In this document: positions 53,331 to 63,873 of the stretch, in pieces | Numbering within the stretch: the first letter of the stretch is position 1 | How the letters are laid out: every line of letters starts with the position of its first letter | NCBI RefSeq assembly: GCF_033115175.1 | Contig: NC_084838.1 | Coordinates: 41,581,468 to 41,645,467 of the forward strand | Reading direction: 5' to 3' | Origin: Lepus europaeus | Lineage: Eukaryota > Chordata > Mammalia > Lagomorpha > Leporidae | DNA: 64,000 bases | Notes under the pieces: generated by a model | Databases searched by the model: none | Told to the model about the DNA's origin: nothing | Seen by the model: only the letters and a program-made list of their open reading frames with translations | Translations under genes and position numbers: made by a program

Positions 53331-53884
53331 TCTATAACACAAGGACGGAGCACAGGGTGTTGCCATGGACTTTGGGACCCACCTGCAGCTCAGCCAAGTC
53401 TCACACCCCCAGGCTGGGGACACATGGGGTGGCAGGCTGGCTAGGAAGGTGGTCACAGAAGCAGCTGGCAGCTGAGAACAACCCTCCTCCAACACTTAGG
53501 AGACTGTAGCTTCCGGTGGCAGGAAAACAGGGACACTGGCGTCCCCACGGCTGCACAGGAACAGGTGACTCCTGGCACAGCTGGTCCTGACATAACCCAG
53601 GCAGGTAGGGGAGTTCCCAGGTGCGGGCTGTCAGGCAGGCAGGCAGGCAGCACAAAGCTGATGGCCTCAAAGGAAGCCAGAAGCAGGGCCTGGCCCACTC
53701 TACCTGCGGGAAGGAGGCTTCTTTTCAGGTCTGAAACTCCACCGCTGTGAGGAATGGCCTGTTTATCTACCTCGCTCGGGGACCCATGCTGACCTGCATT
53801 CCTGAGGTCTTAGCCTTTTCCTGCTCTCACTTTGTCACCACCCACACAACTGGCTCTTTTCACTGGTCTCTTGGTGTGTGGGTT
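53331..53884. other. Unique gap; (GGCA)n at 53632-53650
   Basis: 53515-53640 is a diverged copy of 52790-52910 (see findings). No exon recognised. Confidence 0.4.
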
Positions 53885-53931
53885 TTAAAGACTTATCATC
53901 TATTTGAATGGCAGAGTACAGAGAGAAATGA

Positions 53932-53973
<42 letters not shown>

Positions 53974-54172
53974 GTTTTCCATCTGTTGATCACTCCCCAA
54001 ATGACTGTAATAGCTGGGACCAGGCCAGGTCAAAGCCAAGAACCAGGAACTCCATCCGGTTTTCCATATGGGTGTCAGGAGCTCAAGTACCTCCCAGGGA
54101 AGTGCAGAGTAGCCAGGACTCAAACCTCCAGTACGGGATGTGGCTTACCTTAGTGTGCCACGATGCCCACCC
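53885..54172 (-). mobile_element. CSINE copy with long (GA)n
   Basis: TTTTAAAGACTTATCATCTA, (GA)n 53936-53970, to GTGCCACGATGCCCACCC. Confidence 0.88.
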
Positions 54173-54177
54173 TGCTG

Positions 54178-54406
54178 TTTTTTATTTTAATCTGAAAGGC
54201 AGACAGAGAAAGAGATCTCCCATTCACTTGTTCATTTCCCAAGTGCCCACAATGGTCATGGCTGGGACAGGTGGGGGTCTCCAACATGAGTGGCAGAACT
54301 TGGGCTATCACCTGCTGCCTTCCAGGGTGTAGCTGGAATCAGAAGTGGACTGAGACTAGAACCCAGACACTCTGCTATAGAATGTGGGCATCCCAACTGG
54401 TGTCTT
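54178..54406 (-). mobile_element. CSINE copy, left piece (head at 54705-54742)
   Basis: TTTTTATTTTAATCTGAAAG to ATCCCAACTGGTGTCTT. The head continues at 54705. Confidence 0.83.
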
Positions 54407-54704
54407 TAAAAAATTATTTATTTATCTGAAAGGCAGAGTTAGAGAGAGAGAGAGAATCTTCCATCCACTATTTCACTCTTCAGGGGCTGGGCCGGGCTGA
54501 AGCCAGGAAGCTAGAACTCCAGCCACATCTCTCACATGGGTGGCAGGGGCCCAAGGACTTGTACCATCTTCCCTGCCACTTTTCCAGGTGCACTAGCAGG
54601 GAGCTGGATCGGAAGCGAAGCAGCTGAGACATGGTTCTGGCGCCCATAATAGGATGCTGGCATCCCAGGTGACTTAACCTACTGAACCACAATGCCAACC
54701 CCAA
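54407..54704 (-). mobile_element. CSINE copy nested in the previous one
   Basis: TAAAAAATTATTTATTTATC to CACAATGCCAACCCC. Duplicated flank ACTG(G)GTGTCTT. Confidence 0.9.
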
Positions 54705-54742
54705 CCACTGGGTGTCTTAAGTGTTGTGTCAAATGTCTGCCC
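54705..54742 (-). mobile_element. CSINE head piece
   Basis: CCACTGGGTGTCTTAAGTGT then CAAATGTCTGCCC, completing 54178-54406. Confidence 0.75.
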
Positions 54743-54892
54743 TCTCTTCATTGCTATGTCCATCTCTCTGTGATCTGCTTCATTGTCTCAGCTTTTTTCT
54801 TTCTTTCTGCGCATTGGCAGAAGGTGAACATTTACATGCCCTCAATTTCAGAGATTGACTGGCTGTCCTGAATTTCAAATCCAAATTCTCAG

Positions 54893-55092
54893 GAGTGGGG
54901 CAGTTGATGGCTCGAGTGCTAGGGTCCCTGCCACGCCGGTGGGACACCTGGATTGAATCCCAGACTCCTGGCTTTGGCTTGGCCCAGCCCTGAATGATAT
55001 GGGCATTTGGGGGAGTGAACCAGTGGATAGAGGATTTTTCTATTGCTGTCTCTGTCTCTTTGCCTTTCAAATAAAGAAGTGAAATAAATTTA
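54893..55092 (+). mobile_element. CSINE copy, 5' truncated
   Basis: GGGGCAGTTGATGGCTCGAG to TTTCAAATAAAGAAGTGAAA. Confidence 0.87.
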
Positions 55093-55099
55093 CATCATT

Positions 55100-55403
55100 T
55101 TAAAAAAGATTTATTTTATTCACTTGAAAGGCAGAGTTACAGAGAGAGGGAGAAAGGGAATCTTCCACCACTGGTTCATTCCCCAAATGGCCACGACAGC
55201 TAGAGTTGGTCTAGACAGAAGCCAGGAGCCTGGAACTTCATCTGGATCTCCCATGAGGGTGCAGGGGCCCAAGCACTTAAGACATTTTCTGCTGCTTCCT
55301 AAGCAAATTAGCAGGGAGCTAGTTAGGAAGTGGGGCAGCCAGGACTTGAACTGGTGCACATATGGGATGTGGGCTTACCAACTATACCACAATGCCGAGC
55401 CCA
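55100..55403 (-). mobile_element. CSINE copy
   Basis: TTTTAAAAAAGATTTATTTT to ACCACAATGCCGAGCCC. Followed by (AC)n 55421-55441. Confidence 0.93.
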
Positions 55404-55849
55404 GAAATCAATTTACTCTTACACACACACACACACACACCACACACTCAGGAGAGACCATGTGATTGGTCAGCTTGGGTCAGATGCTCACCCCTGGACC
55501 AATCAGCTGTGGTTGGTGGGAGGAGTGCAGAAATGGGTTCCAAGGGTTTTTGCTGGGAAAACGTAAGTTTCTAGAGAAAGAAGGAAGTCACCTTGAGCTG
55601 GCTGGGCATATTCACTCTATCATTTGTTTACTGGAGCTGAGCTTACCTTCTTTTCCCAGAGTTTGTGAAAAAATGTTTGTGACTCCCTCAGTGGTTGGTT
55701 TGATACTAGTCTCACTTTGGAATATTCTAGAAATTAACTGGGGTGACTGTGGTGAGCTGCTCAACAAGCCCGTTCTTCAGCCCTATAGCTCATCACCTCC
55801 ACCTTATATGGCACCCTGTCATTTTCTCCTTTGCATTATGTTTATAGCC
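55404..55849. other. Unique gap
   Basis: A 133-codon frame (55466-55867) is hydrophobic in part but resembles nothing known to me. CCAAT and ATTGG motifs near 55462 and 55498. Confidence 0.35.
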
Positions 55850-55984
55850 TTGCTACCCAAAATGTGACCATGGACTGGCAGTACTGGTCTGCTGAGGGCC
55901 TGCTACTGCAGAATTCCTCCCTTACCTGCTCAGGCGGTACCAGCATTTTAACAACTGCCCAGGTGACTGACATTAAAAGTTGGC
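55850..55984 (+). mobile_element. MER5A fragment
   Basis: AATGTGACCATGGACTGGCA, CATTTTAACAACTGCCCAGG, TGACATTAAAAGTTGGC. Confidence 0.7.
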
Positions 55985-56005
55985 AGGTGCTTAGAAGAGG
56001 TTCCT

Positions 56006-56344
56006 TATTTTTCTTTATTTGAAAGGCAGAGCAACACACACACACACACACACATGCACACACAAAGAGAGAGACAGAGAGAGCAGAGAGACAGGCAGAT
56101 GGTTCACTCTCCAAAGGCCTGCAACTGTCAGGGCTGGGCCAGGTCAAATCCAGTAACCTGGAACTCCAACCAGGTTTTCCATGGGGGTGGGACTCAAGTA
56201 CTTGGCCAGGATTTGCTGCCTCTCATGTGCATGAGCAGGGAGCTGGACTGAAAGTGGAGGAGCCCAGACTTGAACCTGTGATCTGACAGGGGATGTGGGC
56301 GTTCCAAGCAGTGGCTTATCCGCTGTACGGCAACACCTGCCCCT
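56006..56344 (-). mobile_element. CSINE copy with (AC)n
   Basis: TTTTTCTTTATTTGAAAGGC, (AC)n 56034-56053, to GGCAACACCTGCCCC. Confidence 0.92.
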
Positions 56345-56626
56345 GGCAGGGGTTCTTGTCTTCTCTCTCCTACTGAATTGAAAATCCACAGGATAGAGAC
56401 TCTGTTCAGCAAACCTGTGTGGCACACTCTCTATGTACAAAGTATCTTGCTTTGTGTTTCTTGCAGGGGACTTAATTCATCAAACGCAGTTATGATGGGA
56501 TTTGAAGCTCTGAACAGGAGTTGAAGAGGATAAATTAATTATATGGGAGCTGAGTGATGCTTTAAAATATTCTTGCAGGAGGTGGAGGGAAGTGTGAAAG
56601 TTGTCAGAATCAAAATGGAATTGCGG
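56345..56626. other. Unique gap
   Basis: No feature recognised. Confidence 0.35.
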
Positions 56627-56847
56627 ACCAGGCTTTGTGGGGCAGTGGGTTGAGCTGCTACTTGGGATGCCCGCATCTCATATCCGGGATGTAGGGTTCA
56701 ACTCTCAGCTAGCCTGCTTCCTGGGAGGCAGTAGGTGATGGCTCAAGTACTTGCGCCTCAGATGGAGTTCCATGTTCCATGTTCCTGGGCTCCAGCCTGG
56801 CCCATACCCAGCTATTGAGGGCATTTGGTGAGTTTACCAATGGTTGG

Positions 56848-56885
<38 letters not shown>

Positions 56886-56928
56886 ACTCTACCTTTCAAG
56901 TAAATCAAATACATCTTTAAAAAAATAC
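56627..56928 (+). mobile_element. CSINE copy with pure (TC)n
   Basis: GACCAGGCTTTGTGGGGCAG, (TC)n 56851-56884, tail CAAGTAAATCAAATACATC. Confidence 0.9.
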
Positions 56929-57684
56929 TACTGTAAAGACATCTGCTCAGCAACTGCCTGATCAAACACAGGCTGACAGCACCTTGTTATCAATCATTGC
57001 GGTCAAGGATTATTGTTTCAAAATAGCTTGGGTAATCTTCATTTTTCCCTTTAAAAACTTTTTGCATCAACCTCTTTGAGTACATTCATAGTTTATAGTG
57101 GCAAGTGAACTCTCATTACACTGCTATTCCCCAATAAATATTATTATTCATTGGCGAATCTTTGCTTTTTTAAAAAAGTTCAGTAGAAGCTAAGAGTATA
57201 GATGAAGCACACTCGGCTATGTGTTGATATTTTTTAAAGCAGGGTGATGGGTACCCGGGGAGTTTTACTATGTTCCCTATACATTTGTATTTTTGAAGTT
57301 TTCCACAATAAGGAAGCAAAGAGTGACACCTGAAGGCATAACAAGAGATCATCTAGTCACTCAAAAAACACATTTGTTTCCTAGCCAAGGGCAGTAAATC
57401 CAAAGCACTGAGAGAACTTGCAAAAAGAATGACTCTGTCCCCATCAGACAATATTGGCGGCGAGCAAAGATGGGAGACACTCTAAACGTGGGTCATGTGC
57501 AAGTGGTTTGCTAATTTTGTAAAAGGAGGGGTGGGTGCTGGGTTCTCTCTGTGACTTAAGTCAGCTGAAGGAAGAAAAAGGAGGGGGAACTGGTCAGTCC
57601 ATGGTGTACCAGGCCACATCCCTCTCGCTTCCTTGTTGGCTGAATTCTCAGGCAGGCTCTTTACACGCGAGACTGGAATGGGTG
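56929..57684 (+). other. Mostly unique; L1-like 3' end at 57205-57325
   Basis: AAGCAGGGTGATGGGTACCC, ACATTTGTATTTTTGAAGTT, TTCCACAATAAGGAAGC look like an old L1 3' UTR end. The rest is unassigned. Confidence 0.45.
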
Positions 57685-57787
57685 GAATAGAATACCCCCA
57701 AGAGTCACACCTATCCAAAACCTCAGAGTTGACTTTATTTGGAAAAAAGGTCTTTGCAAATGCAGTTAGCTAAATCAAGAGAAGTCA
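57685..57787 (+). mobile_element. MLT1-type LTR, piece 1 of 4
   Basis: AACCTCAGAGTTGACTTTAT, GGTCTTTGCAAATGCAGTTA. Pieces 2-4 at 58487-58579, 58916-59089 and 59419-59487. Confidence 0.85.
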
Positions 57788-58060
57788 GGGACTGCTGTTG
57801 CGGCTCAGTGGGTTGTTCAGCATCTCGTATGAACGCCGCTGGGAGTCCTGGCTGCTCCACTTCTGAATCAGCGCCCTCCTAATGTGCCTGGGAAAGCAGA
57901 AGAAGATGGCCCACGGGCTTGGGCCCCTGCACCCACGTAGGGGGCCTGGATAGAGTTCCTGGTGCCTAACTTGGCCTGGCTCAGCCCTGGCTGTTAAAAA
58001 CCACTTTGCGGGGGCAGAGAGAGGGGAGTGAACCAGCGGATGGAAGATCCCCTTTCTTTT
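57788..58060 (+). mobile_element. CSINE in MLT1, left piece (ends 58404-58471)
   Basis: GGGACTGCTGTTGCGGCTCA to GGAAGATCCCCTTTCTTTT. Duplication AATCAAGAG[AT]AGTCA at 57773-57787 and 58472-58486. Confidence 0.92.
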
Positions 58061-58403
58061 TTTTTTTTTAATTTTAAAAAGGATTTATTTATTTATTTGA
58101 GAGGTAGAGTTATAGAGAAGCAGAGGCAGAGAGAGCAAGACAAAGGTCTTCCATCTGCTGGTTCATTCTCCAAGTGGCCACAATGGCTGGAGTTGAGCTG
58201 ATCCGAAGCCAGGAGCCAAGAGCTTCCTCGGGGTCTCCCACATGGGTGCAGGGGCCCAAGGACTTGGACCATCTTCTGCTGCTTTCCCAGGCCATAGCAG
58301 AGAGCTAGATCAGAAGTGGAGCAGCTGGGACTTGAACCGGTACCCATATGGGATGCTGGCACTGAGGCGGAGGCTTTACTCGCTATGCCATGGTGCCAGC
58401 CCC
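58061..58403 (-). mobile_element. CSINE nested in a CSINE
   Basis: T run, AAAAAGGATTTATTTATTTA to GCCATGGTGCCAGCCCC. Duplication AAGATCC[CT]CTTTCTTTT at 58044-58060 and 58404-58420. Confidence 0.95.
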
Positions 58404-58471
58404 AAGATCCTCTTTCTTTTTCCCTGTTTCTGTAACTCTGCCTTTCAAGTAAATAACTAAATCTTAAAAAT
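58404..58471 (+). mobile_element. CSINE right piece
   Basis: AAGATCCTCTTTCTTTTTCC to CAAGTAAATAACTAAATCTT. Confidence 0.9.
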
Positions 58472-58486
58472 AATCAAGAGTAGTCA

Positions 58487-58579
58487 CACTGGGTTATGAT
58501 GGGCTCTAAATCCAGCGGTCAGTGTCCTTTCAAGGAGAGGCCACATCAACAGCAGAAAATCACACACAGAAAGGAGGCA
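58487..58579 (+). mobile_element. MLT1-type LTR, piece 2
   Basis: GATGGGCTCTAAATCCAGCG, GTGTCCTTTCAAGGAGAGGC. Confidence 0.8.
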
Positions 58580-58915
58580 GGTGGGGCAGGCACTTAGTGT
58601 CTAAGATACCAGTTAAGACACTCAAGCCCCATATCAGAATGCCTGGGGTCCATGCCTGGCTGTGGCTCCTGATTCTAGCTTCCTATTTATGCAGATGCTG
58701 GGAGGCTGCAGTAATGGCCCAAGGATTGTGTTCCTGCCACCCCCAGGGGAGACCTGGGTGGTTTCCCTGGTTCCCACTTGTGGCCCAGAATGTTATAGGG
58801 CTTTGGGGAGTGAGTCAACAGATGGCTGTCTCTAGTTTCTCTTTCTCTCCCTCTCATTCTCAAGAAGAAAAGTCTTTCTTTTTTTAAACAGGAAGGTTTT
58901 TATTAAAAAAAAAAA
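58580..58915 (+). mobile_element. CSINE in MLT1
   Basis: GGTGGGGCAGGCACTTAGTG through the CT block to an A-rich end (AAAAAAAAAAATAG). Short flank repeat AGGCAG on each side. Confidence 0.85.
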
Positions 58916-59089
58916 TAGGCAGAGATTAGCATGATGTAGCCACACATTGAGGAATGCTAAAGATTGTTGGGGACCACTGGAAGCTACAAGAAGCAAGGAA
59001 GGATTCTTCCTAGCACTTTCAGGAAGAGCATGGTTGGCCGACACCTTGATTTGGACTTCTAGCCTCCAAAACCATGAATGAATTAACTT
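58916..59089 (+). mobile_element. MLT1-type LTR, piece 3
   Basis: GGCAGAGATTAGCATGATGT, CCACTGGAAGCTACAAGAAG, CCGACACCTTGATTTGGACT. Confidence 0.9.
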
Positions 59090-59091
59090 AA

Positions 59092-59124
<33 letters not shown>

Positions 59125-59418
59125 TATTCATTTATTTGGAAGGCAGAGCGACAGAAAGAAGGACAGAGGATCTTTCATGTGTTGGTTCACTCCCCAAATG
59201 TTCCCAACAGTCAGGGCTGGGCCAGGAGCCAGGAACCCCATCTGGGTTTCACACGTACATGGCAGGGACCCAAGCACTTGGGCCATCTTCCACTACCTCC
59301 CCAGGCACATTAGCAGGGAGCTGGATTGCAGGCAGAGCAGCTGGACTCGAACCAGCAGTCCAAGGCAGTTTGCTGGCATTGCAAGCAGCAGTTTAATCTG
59401 CCGAGCAACACCAGCCTC
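59090..59418 (-). mobile_element. CSINE in MLT1, with (TA)n tail
   Basis: (TA)n 59092-59128, TTCATTTATTTGGAAGGCAG to GAGCAACACCAGCCTC. Confidence 0.92.
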
Positions 59419-59487
59419 ACAGTTTTATTGTTTTAAGCCACCGAGTCTGGGAATTTGTTAGGAGAGTCCTAGAAAACTAGAACAATA
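59419..59487 (+). mobile_element. MLT1-type LTR, piece 4 (3' end)
   Basis: CAGTTTTATTGTTTTAAGCC, ACCGAGTCTGGGAATTTGTT. Confidence 0.85.
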
Positions 59488-60534
59488 CTCTCGTTAACTC
59501 CAGACTGGCAACTCCAGCGGGAAGGAAGAGATTTTTTTTTTCTCAGTACAGGCAGCAGAAGTTCTGGGGGAAGAGGGGATTCTGTTCATTAGCCCCCTCC
59601 CTGGCTTGGGCCGTGTGTCCATCGGTGAATCCATCACAGGGGCCAGAGGGATGCGGTGCTGTGGCTGACCTCTGTCGTCCACCAAGAAGCCCCGATGAGC
59701 TCATCTCAGCCACGTGGGGAAGAGCGGGAGTCTCCTACCAGCGTCAGGAATCGAAGGCAGACAAAATCAGCCTCTGTCCATTACGGGGAGAAAAAGCTGA
59801 TTTTGTGAACAGCACTCTTATCTGAGATTCGATTTTTAAAGACATACAGGAAGCGGAGAGTTCTCAAAATAAGCCAGGGCCAGGACAACCAAGTGTCTTT
59901 TTCTGACAGGTCCCCGGACTGACAGATCGCAGAGCTGCACTTGCTAGTCTGTTCATTAGCAAATTGGGTCTTCAGCAAGGCCATTAACAACCTCTGGCAT
60001 GATATTCTTGTGGCTATAATGGAAACGATGGGATGGATGATAGTACAATTAAGAGGAAAGGCAACCTGCTAAGTGACTGGACTGAACCATTACACGAGTC
60101 CACTTAAAACGCAACCTTCCATCGTTGTTTGGAAAATTTCCCAGCGTAGACGGTACGGGAGGGCTGCAGTGTCCCGGCTCCCGCCATGGAAGCAGAAAGG
60201 GCAAGGCTGTTTTCTCAGCTACCTGGCAGCTAGGGCTCAAGCCTGAGAATTGGCCTCAGCCACTCCCACGGACTTCTTAGGCATTGATGCAGAGACGGGG
60301 TGGTGCGGATGTTATTCATGGCAGTGGCGGCGGCGCACAAACAGTCCTGAAGTGGTGGCGCTGAGTAATCACTGGCAGTGTTGTAATCGACTGTTTTGGC
60401 CGTTAAAAGCCCTGGTTGGTACAGAGACATTCTTTAAGGGACGCAAGCCTGCTTACAGGAGTGCTTCCAAAGCTCCAGGACCCTGTCCTCAGCCCTATCT
60501 TTTAGTTTAATACCAACATGCAGAAGTGAATATT
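59488..60534. other. 1 kb unique, repeat-free block
   Basis: No repeat recognised. It contains CpGs and several homeodomain-like ATTA cores (59955, 59983, 60049) and a CTTATCT GATA site (59817). No coding exon. Candidate conserved non-coding element. Confidence 0.45.
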
Positions 60535-60832
60535 GGGGTGAGAATTTGGCACAGCGATCAAGATGCCACTTGGGATGCTTGCATCCCAAACCAGAGTGCC
60601 TGGGTTTGAGTCATTGCTCCAGCTTCCTGCTAACGAGCAACCTGGGAGGCAACTGATGATGGCCCAAGTACTTGGGTTCCTGACATCTGTGTGGTAGACC
60701 CAGACAGAGTTCTGGGCTCCTGGTTTTGATCTTACTCAGCCCTGGCCATTGCCAGCATTTGAAGAGTAAAACAGCGCATGGAAGATCTCTGTTTCCTCTC
60801 AGTCTTTCAAATAAAATGAAAATCAAAAAGAT
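60535..60832 (+). mobile_element. CSINE copy
   Basis: GGGGTGAGAATTTGGCACAG to CTTTCAAATAAAATGAAAAT. Confidence 0.88.
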
Positions 60833-61149
60833 AGGTTACTAATACCTACAAAGGCAGAGGTTGCCTCTGGATACAGGAAGTGCCCTCTCACTGAAAGTAT
60901 GCACACGGTGTTGGGCAGACTGCCAGAGAGCACACTGTGTGTGGGATCCCTCACTGCAGGAAGGTAGAGTTGCTGGCCTTCCATGTTCTCTATAATCCTG
61001 AAGCCTGGCCCAATCCAGAGGGCAGATTGGGACGAGCAGGTGACTGGAGGGAAAGAGACCAGAGATTCCGCGTGTTGTGAGCTGTTCTAGAGCATAGCTC
61101 CCAGCTGCCATGCAAGCTCCAGCAACAAAATGTTACAGAAGATGGCATT
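60833..61149. other. Unique gap
   Basis: No feature recognised. Confidence 0.35.
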
Positions 61150-61580
61150 CCTCCCAGGTCTTCACCACTCCCTGTATCCAGTCCCTTTGCCGTGTATCTT
61201 TGAAGTCCCTCCCTCTAGCGGGAGAATGTAGTTTCTTGCCTCACTAATCTTGGGTTGGCCACACAACTTGTTTTGACTGGTGGAAAATGGGTGGAAGTGA
61301 CCATTCCAATCATGGGCCTTACAGGCATGGGATTCTTTTTGCTTGCTCATCTTGGGCTTCTGCCATCACCAGGGAAAATACCAAGCCCTTGGCAGGCATC
61401 ACGGAAGAGTAGAGACACGTGGAGTAGACTCACCCAGCCAACCTATAGATTTACAGCCTTAAGCACAGGGGTCCCAGCCAACTCATGAACACATGAGAGA
61501 AAAATAAGTGCTCTGCTGTGTGGCACTTAGGTTTGCTGGTTATTTGCTTAGCAGCATTGTAATGGCAGTAACAAAGACAT
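61150..61580 (+). mobile_element. MLT1-type LTR (older subfamily)
   Basis: AATCTTGGGTTGGCCACACA, ACTTGTTTTGACTGGTGGAA, GGGTGGAAGTGACCATTCC, CAACTCATGAACACATGAGA. Confidence 0.7.
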
Positions 61581-61754
61581 GGGGACTAGGCCAACAGACT
61601 TTCAGATACAGCATTCAAGGCAGTCCCCAGGCTTCTGTTGGCCTTTCTAGGATCTGGGGAGTCAGTACTTGAAGCAAAGAACTCATCCCAATGGACTGTG
61701 GACAGATGCCCCTGGGAACTGATGGCCAAGGTCAGTGAGTGGGGCCTGGACCCA

Positions 61755-61833
61755 GGGGTGGAAGCTTATTAGAATGTGACAGATGTGTCAAAGTGTAGCT
61801 TCCAAGACTTGGCCTTAAGAAATTTCTGCTCTT
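61755..61833 (+). mobile_element. MLT1-type LTR, left piece (resumes 62173-62495)
   Basis: TTAGAATGTGACAGATGTGT, CCAAGACTTGGCCTTAAGAA. Confidence 0.6.
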
Positions 61834-62172
61834 GGCCAGCGCCGCGGCTCACTTGGCTAATCCTCCACCTGCACCGCCGGCACCCTGGGTTCTAGTCCTG
61901 GTTGGGGTGCCGGATTCTGTCCTGGTTGCTCCTCTTCCAGTCCAGCTCTCTGCTGTGGCCTGGGAGGGCAGTGGAGGATGGCCCAAGTGCTTGGGCCCTG
62001 CACCCGCATGGGAGACCAGGAGGAAGCACCTGGCTCCTAGCTTTGGATTGGCGCAGCACGCCGGCCGCAGCGACCATTTGGGGAGTGAACCAATGGAAGG
62101 AAGACCTTTTTCTCTGTCTCTCTCTGTCTAACTCTGCCTGTCAAAAAAGAAAAAAAAAAAAGAGAAAGAGAG
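61834..62172 (+). mobile_element. CSINE, young, in LTR
   Basis: GGCCAGCGCCGCGGCTCACT to ACTCTGCCTGTCAAAAAAG and an A-rich tail. Confidence 0.93.
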
Positions 62173-62495
62173 CTTTATACTCCTTCCCATGTGTTTAGAA
62201 GCCCAAGCGACCACATGGAGACCCACATGGAGGAGAACTGAGACACCTGGGTAACAGTTCCTGCTGAGCTCCCAGCTGGCAACCAGTACCAATTTTCAAC
62301 TGTGTGAGTGAGGCCATTTGCAGCTTCCAGATAGTGCACCAGCCCAGCCAGTGCTACAAAGCCAAAAACCATCTGGTTAATACACAGAATTGCAAGAAAT
62401 AATAAATTATGGTTTTAAGAAACTCACTTTGGGGTGGTGTTTTTTGCATCTTGTGCTTTTTTTTTTTTTTTTTTTTTTTGCATAGCAATAAATCA
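62173..62495 (+). mobile_element. MLT1-type LTR, right piece
   Basis: GACCACATGGAGACCCACAT, AATAATAAATTATGGTTTTA, CACTTTGGGGTGGTGTTTTT, then a T run and CATAGCAATAAATC. Confidence 0.75.
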
Positions 62496-62502
62496 GGAGT
62501 TA

Positions 62503-62616
62503 GCACATTTTTTTTTTCCTGCGAAAGATCAGATAGTAAATATTTCTGTTTCGTGGCCATATGGGTCTCTGTTGTATATATTTAACCCTCCCATTAGAGC
62601 ATTAAAACCATAGACA
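62503..62616 (+). mobile_element. hAT-Charlie-type element, left piece (resumes 62973-63062)
   Basis: AGATCAGATAGTAAATATTT, GGCCATATGGGTCTCTGTTG match a common mammalian element; subfamily not certain. Confidence 0.6.
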
Positions 62617-62934
62617 GGCCGGCGCCGTGGCTTAACAGGCTAATCCTCCACCTTGCAGCGCCAGCATACTGGGTTCTAGTCCCGGTTGGGGCGCCAGATT
62701 CTATCCCGGCTGCCCCTCTTCCAGGCCAGCTCTCTGCTGTGGCCTGGGAAGGCAGTGGAGGATGGCCCAAATGCTTGGGCCCTGCACCCACATGGGAGAC
62801 CAGGAGAAGCACCTGGCTCCTGGCTTCGGATCAGTGCGATGTGCTGGCCGCAGTGGCCATTGGAGGGTGAACCAACAGCAAAAAGGAAGACCTTTCTCTC
62901 TGTCTCTCTCTCTTTCACTATCCACTCTGCCTGT

Positions 62935-62972
<38 letters not shown>
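62617..62972 (+). mobile_element. CSINE, young, in hAT-like element
   Basis: GGCCGGCGCCGTGGCTTAAC to CTGCCTGTCAAAA with a 35-base A run. Duplication CATAGACA at 62609-62616 and 62973-62980. Confidence 0.95.
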
Positions 62973-62973
<1 letters not shown>

Positions 62974-63062
62974 ATAGACAATGCATAAACAAAAGAACAT
63001 GCATTCTAGTAAATTCTGATTTATAAAAGCAGTTGTTGGGCTGGATTTGGCCAACCCCTGCA
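62973..63062 (+). mobile_element. hAT-Charlie-type element, right piece
   Basis: CATAGACAATGCATAAACAA, GATTTATAAAAGCAGTTGTT, GGGCTGGATTTGGCCAACCC. Confidence 0.65.
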
Positions 63063-63205
63063 ACAGGAAATTGACACAGAAATTGGCACCTGAAAGTGGG
63101 GTACTTGGATAACAAAACCCTCAAACCTATGGCACTGACCAGGAAGCTTACAGAGTTCTGAAGCACAGAGAGGAAGATCCAAGTACACTAAAGAAATTGG
63201 TATCT

Positions 63206-63541
63206 TTTTAAAAAATATTTATTTTTACTTATTTGAAAGGCAAAATGACAGAGGGGGAGGTAGGAGAGAGGAACAGAAGGAGACATACAGACAGAATTCT
63301 TTCATCTGCTGGTTCATTCCCCAAATGGCTGCAACAGCTGGGGCTGGGCTTGGCTGAAGTCATGGTCTCCCACGTGGGCGACAGGAACCCAAGTACTTGG
63401 ACCATCTTTTGCTGCTTTTCCAGGTACAACAGTTGGGAGCTGGATTGGAAGCAGAGTATCTGGGACTCAAACCAGCACTCCAATATGGGATGCTGGCATC
63501 ACAGACAGCAGCTTAATCCACTAGGCCACATCACTGGCCCT
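63206..63541 (-). mobile_element. CSINE copy
   Basis: TTTTTAAAAAATATTTATTT to GCCACATCACTGGCCC. Confidence 0.92.
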
Positions 63542-63555
63542 GATGTCTTTTTTGT

Positions 63556-63873
63556 AAAATTTAAAAAATTTTTCATTTTATTTGTGTGTGTGTGTGTGTG
63601 AGAGAGAGAGAAGCTTCCATCCACTGGTTTACTCCCCAGATGTCCATAACTGCCAGAGCTGGGTCAGGCTGAGGCCAAGAGCAGGGACCTCAATCTGGAG
63701 CTCCCCTGTGGGTAGCAGGGGCCCCAAGCACCTGAGCTGCCTGCTGACTCCAAGCCTGTGCACTGGCAGGAAGCTGGATCCGAAGTGAAGGAGCCAGGAA
63801 CTGAATCACAATTCGATATGGGATTTGGGCATCCTAGGCAGCAACTCCACCCCTGCTCCAAACACCTGCCCCA
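63556..63873 (-). mobile_element. CSINE copy with (TG)n
   Basis: AAAATTTAAAAAATTTTTCA, (TG)n 63582-63600, to TCCAAACACCTGCCCC. Confidence 0.88.

Noticed and set aside
55466..55867. 133-codon frame with a hydrophobic stretch
   Set aside because: No known relative, no exon boundaries, and its end runs into a MER5A fragment.
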